Source of the DNA: Dryocosmus kuriphilus
Taxonomy: Eukaryota > Arthropoda > Insecta > Hymenoptera > Cynipidae
DNA length: 64,000 nt
NCBI GenBank assembly: GCA_038277395.1
Contig: CM076191.1
Location: 92,066,822-92,130,821 of the forward strand
Reading direction: 5' to 3'
In this document: positions 49,390 to 56,170 of the stretch, piece after piece
Numbering within the stretch: position 1 is the stretch's first letter
How the letters are laid out: every line of letters starts with the position of its first letter
The notes under the pieces: generated by a model
Seen by the model: the letters and a program-made list of their open reading frames with translations, nothing else
Database searches by the model: none
What the model was told of the DNA's origin: nothing
Position numbers and translations under genes: made by a program

Positions 49390-49935
49390 GTTTAGAGATG
49401 CCGCGTCGGAGGGGATCTCGAAAACCGATGAGGGGAAACGCCGCGTCGGAGGGGAAGCGGAAGCCGATGAGTGGAAACGCCACGTCTAAGGGGAACTCGA
49501 AACCGATGGAGAGTGAGAGGGATAGAGAGAAAGAGAATTCTCGAGAAGTAAATTCCAATACATAATCTTAATAGTAATAAGGAATGTAATCTGACTTACG
49601 CTGCAGGGAAAAGTGATTGCATTTATTGAGCACAACCCAGCAGATTTTTTTTGTTTTTCAATATCTGATTATTTTGAGATTTTAAATTATTGCATCATCT
49701 TGCGTAACGTGATGAAACTTGTCGAGCTTCTATTATGTAAGTTTTTTGTGTTGTACTTCTGTTAACAACTAGCATTTAACGGTCCTGTCTCAGAACCCTA
49801 CCTTACCGAATGAGGGTAATACCGACTGTCGATAACTTAGCACGGACGCGTGCCACTGAGGGAATATTGACGCCATCTGTCGGTGACAGCGCGAAGCTTG
49901 TCGTGGTGGCGCCGGACGAACATAGCTTAGCTACT
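49390..49935 (-). repeat. Right terminal inverted repeat of Polinton B
   Basis: Inverse of the left TIR: minisatellite units (49396-49512), the TTGTGCTCAATAAATGCAATCACTTTTCCC block, the dispersed motif near 49705, the GGTAAGGTAGGG block at 49795 and the terminal CTACT at 49931-49935. Confidence 0.9.
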
Positions 49936-49941
49936 GAAAGG

Positions 49942-51081
49942 GTTTGGCTGACGAGTTTTTGCAAGTCATATTTAATTATTCTAGTCGAAAAGCCTTTAGC
50001 TTAGCAATTGTCACCGTCAGGCAGTCTTTAAGTCAGCGTTTTGTACCTGAAAATATTGGATTTGACTCTATAACAAAGGAAAATTACATTCGTGATCATG
50101 TAACAGACTTTTCCAATGAACTGTATAATCCGGAACCCAATATTGCAAGAGTGATAGCATATATTGATGGTACATACCCTGATATTCCAAAAAGTAGCAA
50201 CTTTCGTGTTTTGCGTCAATCCTACAGCGTGCACGATAACATCTCGTAAAACCAGCCCTAGTCGTTGCTCCTGATGGCTATATTCTCGAAATTCAAGGTC
50301 CGTACTTTTCTGACTCGCGTAATAAAGACGCAGAAATGCAGCGAAACGAGTTCGAGAGGAATTTGGAACCTTTGTTATGACGCACATTTCACATCTTCGA
50401 CGATTCTATCGAATAGCTGGGGCAATGATAAACCGCTATCATGAATCTATTCTTATGCAGGATGCGAATACAGATATGGCTCAAACAATGCTAGAAAAAG
50501 CACGAGAGGTAAACTTATTACAAACTCGAGTAGATGCAGGCGAACTGCATAGAAGAAATGGTCAGTGGATTCGGTTGGATTAAAATCAGATAATTGGCTT
50601 TCCACATCTCACGCTCCAGGATTTGCGTGATATCACTTGCGGTGAATACCAGATTCAATTAGCTCCATCCTACATCCAAGATAGACCACAAAGGGAAGAT
50701 GGAGAAGGAGAAGTATTCCAATTGGATACGTATAGGGACAATCCCGGTATCATAAGTGTCCGCATTTTTTCACGCTTCCGTAACGCTACGAAACAGCAGC
50801 TATGGATAGCCTACATTAGTCCCGAGGTTGCCGAAAACAAACAAATTGACGTGGCTGAAAGTCCTGTTCTTGGCTACTATTGTACCTGTAAGTCAGGAGC
50901 TAGAAGTCTTGGAACGTGCGCACATGTTGCGAGTGTTTTATGGTTTCTCGGTTACGCGAGGCACGAACAAAATATTCGGTATCCTTCAATGCTGCTAATA
51001 AATTCAGTGCCAGACGCTGCTGCGAGACCAATGCAGCGAAATCCCAATAATGGGCCCGATATACCAATGGATGTAGCTTAG
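49942..51081 (+). pseudogene. Element D transposase, C-terminal part with SWIM zinc finger
   Basis: The frame at 49942 continues the N-terminal part (GLADEFLQVIF). It reads VIAYIDGTYPDIPKSSNFRVL, where the Asp of DGTY is the first catalytic residue of a DDE_4-type transposase. After a frameshift near 50240 come VVAPDGYILEIQGPYFSDSRN and a deletion that removes the region where the second Asp (DRGYRD type) and the Glu are expected. It resumes as RRFYRIAGAMINRYH (50395). A TAA at 50581-50583 precedes the last frame 50623-51081, which contains a SWIM zinc finger YYCTCKSGARSLGTCAHVASVLWFLGYARH (C-X-C-Xn-C-X-H). The DDE-plus-SWIM layout is known from insect genomes but I cannot name the superfamily. 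Confidence 0.85.
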
Positions 51082-51086
51082 GCTCT

Positions 51087-52651
51087 GATCTACAGCTTTT
51101 TATACAGTATAAACATGTTACAAATCATGTAAATAATATATCGTTCGGTACATACTTATTTATTTGCTGATTACTTACTTACTTTAAGGTTTTATCGCTT
51201 AAATACTAATACGAGATTTCAAATTCTATTTATTAATAAGTATCGACTTCCCTGATTCAGTACTTAATGTCACAAAACCAATATCCTTTTTCTTTTCGCG
51301 CGCGGCGTGGGTCCGGTTCGTGTTTTAAAGTGATTGCATTTCACAATAGTGCAATCAAAAAATCTCTCTAGACTGCTTCTCAGGGACTGTACTTAAATTG
51401 CGTGATAGCTTTTCATATTTGAACGACGTAAAACCATTAATTAATTAACACGCCCATAGCTTATCATCTTTATTATAATATCTATAACAGAGGGATGATT
51501 AAACTACCCAGACAATAAATTATAATGCAAATCCTGCTAAAAGACGCTTCCTGTGTATGTTTTAAAGTTATTTTGTTAACCCGACTATTAACACAAAAAT
51601 TATTTGGTGATTTATCCCTTAAGAAATGTTAATTTATCTACTTTTATAAATAAGGAATGATTAAACAACCCCTTACAAAAGTTCAAAGACATATCCTTGT
51701 CGTCTACACTGTGCCTACTCACTTAAATAAGATTTCCTGTCCTCATAGATTAATCAGAAAACCTGGTGTGATTTTAGTTATTAAGAAGTGCCGATATTTC
51801 CAATTCAATGTTCAAGAGATAATAGAAAAACCCTTGAAATAAATTCAGAAATATATCATCGTAAGTAAACGTATATTGTACTTATTTTGAAGTCATTTCC
51901 CACCCTGATGTTTTAATCAGAACATCTCCTGTGTTCCTGATCACTGAGGAACGACATTTTCCTGGCTTAAATGGATAAGTGATGTTAAAACGTCCCCTAA
52001 ACTTAATTCAAGGATATACTCTTGCTACACACGCTTTCTGTACTTATTTGAAAGTGGTCTCCTACCGTAGCAGTTGAATAAAGATCTCTTAGTGATTTTA
52101 GTCAGGGAGCGTCCATTAATTACGTAAGGTTAATCTTTGGAATTTGAGACCCCCCCCCACGTAAGGGATTTTCTATGGTAAATGCATGTAACTTTAACAT
52201 GGTCACAATATTTGGTTCCCCCCCCCCCCCCCCCCCATCCCTTAAGTATTTAATGGAGGCTCCTTTACTAAGAAATGATGATTTCCATAATTGGATGTTT
52301 AAGGTATGAAAACACCCCCAAAACATGCTTTATACCCAAAAAATCGTTAATCTTTTTAGTTTCTGGGTATGAACCTTGTATTTCGGTAAGTATTGTCGTC
52401 AAAGTAAAAAACTTGTGGCCAAATATATCATAGAGGTTTCGAGAAAAAAAAAACATTTCACTAAAATAAGCATTTTCCCATTAAAATACATGTAAAAATT
52501 GAAACTCTGACAAGTGTTTGCCTAAAAACTGTCCATTTTATGATTTTTTTCTTTCGAATTCTTAGTTTGCAGGTTCAAAAATGCAAAAAAAAAAAATATA
52601 TTTAGAATTTTTTGACATAAGGCCATTTACTGTACATTTGGTGCGGGGTCC
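51087..52651. repeat. Right terminal inverted repeat of element D
   Basis: About 1.56 kb, inverse of 23852-25406, starting 6 bp after the SWIM protein stop. Includes the MITE-like unit at 52104-52265 and ends GGTGCGGGGTCC. Confidence 0.88.
52104..52265. repeat. MITE-like unit with poly-C in TIR of D, right copy
   Basis: Inverse of 24236-24400: ends AGGGAGCGTCCATTAATTACG and TTAATGGAGGCTCCTT, with about 19 consecutive C in the middle. Confidence 0.75.
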
Positions 52652-52911
52652 TTTGCCAATATCTACGTCTAATGCAAATCCCTGAAACAACCAGAGTATC
52701 GATTTCTGGAACGGATGTTAAATAATATAGATGGCGTTGATTATTTTCCCGTCAGTGAGCATGAAGATGTAATATCACCAAGTAAAGCTCAACCAAATTC
52801 TATCATTGTATTTGATGATGTTGACAGTTTTTACTTATTAATTAATTTCAGATGTTAAATATAATTCGATTGCTGGTCTAAATAATTTTTTAGAGAAACG
52901 AGAAAAAATCT

Positions 52912-52983
52912 ACCTCTGCCCGGACTTGAACCGGGAACGTCACTATTCATGAATGTAGCGTCTTCCAATTACGCCACCGAGGC
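52912..52983 (-). tRNA. tRNA-like sequence, unit 1 (degenerate)
   Basis: 72 nt on the minus strand starting GCCTCGGTGGCGTAATTGG and with the T arm CCCGG-TTCAAGT-CCGGG. The acceptor stem is mispaired (GCCTCGG against CAGAGGT) and the anticodon arm is poor, so it is probably not a working tRNA. Confidence 0.45.
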
Positions 52984-53206
52984 CTCAGTAGATCGTTTCT
53001 CTCATTCAGCAGGATGACGCGGGTGTGCACCTCTACCTGTGAAGTTTTTCAATTTGAATGAATTAAACCAGGATATTTTACAAATCTGGATATAGCTTTT
53101 AATATTAAGTTATTATCGACCAGTATAATTAATTAATTAATCTCAGATGTTAAATTTAATTCGATTGCTGGTCTAAATAATTTTTTAGAGAAACGAGAAA
53201 AAATCT

Positions 53207-53278
53207 ACCTCGGCCCGGATTTGAACCGGGAACGCCACTATTCACGAGCGCAGCGTTTTCCAATTACGCTACCGAGGC
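53207..53278 (-). tRNA. tRNA-like sequence, unit 2 (best copy)
   Basis: GCCTCGG pairs with CCGAGGT over seven positions (one G-T), the D arm GCGT/ACGC and the T arm CCCGG-TTCAAAT-CCGGG are perfect. The anticodon arm allows a 4 of 5 bp stem with a loop CGTGAAT that lacks the usual U33, so the isoacceptor is not clear. Likely tRNA-derived repeat rather than a gene. Confidence 0.5.
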
Positions 53279-53501
53279 CTCAGTAGATCGTTTCTCTTAT
53301 TCAATAGGATGACGCGGGTTTGCAACTATACCTGTGCAGTTCTTCAATTTGAATGAATTAAACCAGAATATTTCACGCATCTGGATATTGTTTTTAATAT
53401 TAAGTTATTATCGACCAGTATAATAAACTAATTGGTTTCAGATGTTAAATTTTATTCGATTGCTGGTCCAAATAATTTTTTAGAGAAACGAGAAAAAATC
53501 T

Positions 53502-53562
53502 ACCTCGGCCCGGATTTGAACCGGGAGCGCCACTATTCACGACTGGAGTGTTTTCCAATTAC
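53502..53562 (-). pseudogene. tRNA-like sequence, unit 3 (truncated)
   Basis: The T arm and acceptor 3' strand are preserved, but the sequence breaks off in the D arm, at the end of the insertion. Confidence 0.5.
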
Positions 53563-53967
53563 TGATGTGTTTACTTATGTTTAACTTACGCTCGAATTCC
53601 TAAATATTTGATGTGAGTCAGTGTCATCCTGTTGATACTTATAAAGCGGGATGAGATGAATTTGAGACAGATGTATGAAGATCACGTGAACTCTGACATG
53701 AGTTATTCTCAATTTCGAGACTAATGTTGGACATGTTGGAATACTGACAAGTATGGCTTTGTTGTCATTGACAAGGACAGTGAGCTCAAGGAGGATAGAT
53801 GCCGTAAAGAATTTTACTGTTTTATCTCTCTATAAATATGAGTTTTACGCTGAAAATGTCATTATAGATTGAGTCGTCAACACATCAACATGTAAAAGTT
53901 TCACAAAGAGAAGGGCGTGCTCCGTCAAATCGCAAAAGCCAGTGAGGCGACTCGACTTAAATACTGA

Positions 53968-54800
53968 ATGCTGAAAATGAGTAAAGAAGCCCCTGAAAAG
54001 ATAACGAGTGAAACATTTAAGCCAATCGTCATGCCACTGCAAAAACTGGTCGACATATCTAGTCCTTCAATCAAGAAGAATGACGAACCTGCAAAGGGAA
54101 AAGATGAGGAGGATGATAACGCTTCCTGCGTAACAGCTGATGCTGAAGATGGAGAGCAGCATAAATCTGTGGTTGCAGATGATGATGATGATGATGATGA
54201 TGCGACTGTACCTTCTGTTAAGTATGCGTATTTAAAAAACAAGTTTCTCAGGATGCCACATCAAAACAGAAAACAGTACGTGGATATGGTTTATGGTGTT
54301 CGGAAGTTCATTGTTGGAGCTCTTATGATTGGCGTTAAACCTATTAGTTTTGAGGGATATTATAGCCACGTTGGAGATAAACAGTATGAAAAAACCGTTG
54401 ACTTCTTGAAACTGCTGTTTAGGCAGACACCTGGAGAATCATATATAAGTGCTGATGATCTGAGCAATTATAAAGAAATGCTAATTGATACAAATGCACA
54501 CAAGAAGCAGTATAGTGCAACTGAATCTGTTCTAAAAGGCAATAACATCAAGTACAAGAACTTTATTGCGAAACTGTTCAATGTATCACGCAGATGGTCC
54601 TCAACGAGTGGAGGTTCACTGCCACAGTAAATGATAAGAAAAAAAATGTAGATACTGACTATGTCTACTGGGACGACCCCAACGAACTAGTGGATCATCT
54701 TCGTCTACTCTTAGCGTCTCAGGAAGTAGGCAATCCAAGTCACAACAATGAAATCGTCTCCATCATTGAGGAACTACGTGAAGCCGGAATCATATACTAG
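53968..54800 (+). pseudogene. Acidic Polinton protein with WDDPNELV C-terminus, copy A
   Basis: The main frame 53968-54630 has an acidic tract (a run of Asp, 54178-54203), YLKNKFLRMPHQNRKQYVDMVYGVRKF, LMIGVKPISFEG, LLKLLFRQTPGESYISADDLSNYKEML and NIKYKNFIAKLF. After a short frame overlap, 54594-54800 ends it with YVYWDDPNELVDHLRLLLASQEVGNPSHNNEIVSIIEELREAGIIY. The last 40 residues are the most conserved part of the family. Only one frameshift near 54600 separates it from a complete protein of about 275 residues. Function unknown; position next to ATPase and integrase suggests a role in DNA or virion assembly. Confidence 0.75.
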
Positions 54801-54859
54801 CAGCGTACACATAAAAATATCCTCAGGATTACGATGAGTATCGATGTGTTTGGACTAGA

Positions 54860-55630
54860 ATAATGTTTATAAATATTTACTTACCGTAAGAGATATTTTG
54901 TCAAAGTACGCCTGGGCTGTCCCTGCTAAAAGCAAGAGTGGATCAGATGTCACTTCAGCCATGGAATCTGTATTGATGCTGGGTCGTGCACCAAAAAAAT
55001 TACATACTGAAAAAGGCAAAGAATTTTATAATTCCCAGTTTAAAAATCTTATGCAGCAATACTGGATTATTTCCTACTCAACGTACAGTAATCTAAAGGC
55101 TTCAATCTGTGAACGATTTAGTCGCACGCCCAAGAGCAAGATGTGGCCACAATTTAGCTTGAGTGGCAACTTCAAGTGGATAGACATTTTACCTGCTCTC
55201 ATCTTCAAGTACAACAATGCAAAACATCGATTAATCGGTATGAAGCCCAGAGATGTCTTTGCTAAGGATGAAAAGGAACTCCTGCAAAGCTTTAAAAAAC
55301 TGCGAAGAACACAAAGAAGGAAGGGAGCAAAATTCAAAGTTGGTGATAGAGTTCGATTCAGCAAGCACAAGCACGTCTTTGAGAAAGGATACATTCTGAA
55401 CTGGATAATAGAGATATTCACTGTGTATCAAGTCATACCCACCTATCCAGTGACGTACAGGCTCAAGGACTATCAAAAATAACGTATCGCTGGCCGATTC
55501 TATGAAAGTTAAGAATCCAGATGTATCCCTTGTGGAAAAAGTAATTAAGAGACGTGGCAATAAAGCATATGTAAAGTGGTTAGGCTTTGATAGTTCACAT
55601 AACGGCTGGATAGACAAATCAGATATCTAA
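54860..55630 (+). pseudogene. Retroviral-type integrase with chromodomain, copy A
   Basis: The N-terminal part with the first catalytic Asp is missing; reading begins NNVYKYLLTV and is open at 54898-55482. The second site reads LHTEKGKEFYN (Glu in place of Asp), the catalytic Glu is in SICERFSR, and the DNA-binding region KGAKFKVGDRVRFSKHKHVFEKGY follows. After a stop at 55480 the chromodomain is KAYVKWLGFDSSHNGWIDKSDI. Both copies have lost the second Asp, by different changes. Confidence 0.88.
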
Positions 55631-55647
55631 TAAACTTTTTTGCAATG

Positions 55648-55755
55648 TTGAATCAACTCTGTGCAATTTTGAACCAACGTTGAACAAAGGATGAACCAAT
55701 GTTGAATCAATGTTCAACCCACAATGAACCAATATTGAATCAACGATGAATCAAT
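55648..55755. repeat. TTGAATCAACGTTGA tandem repeat, copy A
   Basis: Six to seven imperfect units (ATGTTGAATCAA, AACCAACGTTGAAC, AATATTGAATCAACGATGAATC). Same place and motif as 41847-41980. Confidence 0.8.
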
Positions 55756-55897
55756 TAGAGGTTCAATGTACATATTATACGCTTTTACTAACTAGATGTA
55801 AGTTTTTGGTAAATAAAAAAGCAATTCATATACATCTTTTTTTAAAATTTAATTTATAACCCTTATATCCCTTATTTACAATAGAAAAAAAATTTTT

Positions 55898-55968
55898 ACC
55901 CCGACGTGATTCGAACACGTAACTTTCGGATCTGGAGTCAGACGCGCTACAACTGTGCCACGGGGGAT
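55898..55968 (-). tRNA. tRNA-Trp (CCA)-like
   Basis: 71 nt on the minus strand: acceptor TCCCCCG against CGGGGTA with one mismatch, A box TGGCACAGTTGTAGC, anticodon loop CTCCAGA (anticodon CCA), T arm ACGTG-TTCGAAT-CACGT. It is very close to eukaryotic tRNA-Trp. Partial repeats of the same sequence at 56040-56075 and 63810-63850 point to a tRNA-derived repeat family, so this may be a repeat copy rather than a functional gene. Confidence 0.65.
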
Positions 55969-55989
55969 TATGACTATATTCACCTCAGC

Positions 55990-56110
55990 GTAGTTGATAC
56001 TGCTGTGAATTTACAAGAGTCAAAAGTAACTATTTACGAAAGTTTATCTAGAGTCAGACGCGCTACCGTTGCACCACAGAGTCATATTTCTACACTCACC
56101 TCAACGCAGG
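55990..56110. repeat. tRNA-Trp-derived repeat fragment
   Basis: It contains AGAGTCAGACGCGCTACCGTTGCACCACAGAGTC, a fragment of tRNA-Trp in reverse complement, flanked by AAAGTAACTATTTAC and CACCTCAACGCAGGTGATAC. The same flanks occur at 63788-63890. Confidence 0.7.
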
Positions 56111-56122
56111 TGATACCGTTCT

Positions 56123-56170
56123 ACAATAATAATAATAATAATTATTATTATTATTGTTATTATATATAAT
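56123..56170. repeat. (ATA/TAA)n microsatellite
   Basis: ATAATAATAATA... turning into ATTATTATTATT, directly before the 5' side of the first R4/Dong-like LINE. Confidence 0.9.

Larger units (their letters stand above)
28416..49935. mobile_element. Polinton/Maverick B, both ends present
   Basis: About 21.5 kb. The ends are AGTAGTTAAGCTAGG on the left and the inverse AGTAGCTAAGCTATG on the right; TIR homology continues for more than 500 bp (28416-29770 with extra internal repeats, and 49390-49935). A 6 bp flank (AACCGG left, GAAAGG right) is a plausible target duplication with mutations, because removing one copy restores the frame of the D transposase. Genes: polymerase B on plus; integrase, WDDPNELV protein and ATPase on minus; PLA2-like, protease, penton, capsid, a remnant of the unknown protein and the small protein on plus. 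All are broken. Three LINEs interrupt it. Confidence 0.92.
23852..52651. mobile_element. Element D: DDE + SWIM transposon with long terminal inverted repeats
   Basis: Ends are GGACCCCGCACCAAATGTAC on the left and its exact inverse on the right. The outer 1.55 kb on each side are inverted copies (23852-25406 and 51087-52651). Between them lies one broken transposase gene (27840-28415 plus 49942-51081). The element interrupts the Polinton A ATPase with no visible target duplication: GGATTGAAA before and TTTGCCAAT after join to align codon by codon with copy B. Net of nested insertions it is about 5 kb. I cannot assign it to a named superfamily. Confidence 0.85.
52838..53569. repeat. Insertion made of three tandem tRNA-like units
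   Basis: About 732 bp flanked by an 8 bp direct repeat TTTACTTA (52830-52837 and 53570-53577). Units begin at about 52838, 53130 and 53425 with TTAATT...TTTCAGATGTTAAAT and each contains one tRNA-like sequence on the minus strand; the third is cut short inside it. The non-tRNA part ends in sequence reading TTGAATGAATTAAACCAG on the plus strand. It looks like a tandem multimer of a SINE-like repeat. Confidence 0.8.
52652..53835 (+). pseudogene. Packaging ATPase, C-terminal part, copy A
   Basis: It continues the half at 23694-23851: ANIYV-stop-CKSLKQPEYRFLERM, then SEHEDVISPSKAQPNSIIVFDDVDSFYL, in which VFDDV is Walker B. A 732 bp insertion follows (52838-53569). The last part is MNLRQMYEDHVNSDMSYSQFRD-stop-CWTCWNTDKYGFVVIDKDSEL...FYCFISL (to 53835). 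Copy B has the same C-terminal module. Stops and the insertion kill it. Confidence 0.82.
18085..55890. mobile_element. Polinton/Maverick A, split by element D
   Basis: The left part is 18085-23851; the right part is 52652 to about 55890, where it meets unrelated tRNA-like sequence. The gene order matches Polinton B, reversed: small protein, unknown protein, capsid, penton, protease and PLA2-like protein on the minus strand, then ATPase, WDDPNELV protein and integrase on the plus strand. The start AGTAGTATAGCTAGG resembles the Polinton B ends (AGTAGYTAAGCTA). The right terminal repeat and DNA polymerase B are not in the window. The ATPase reads across 23851/52652 codon by codon when compared with copy B, which shows the two halves belong together. 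Confidence 0.88.

Noticed and set aside
52912..53562. Three functional tRNA genes
   Set aside because: Only unit 2 folds acceptably and it lacks U33 in its anticodon loop. The units are part of a tandem inserted block, so a tRNA-derived repeat is the better call.
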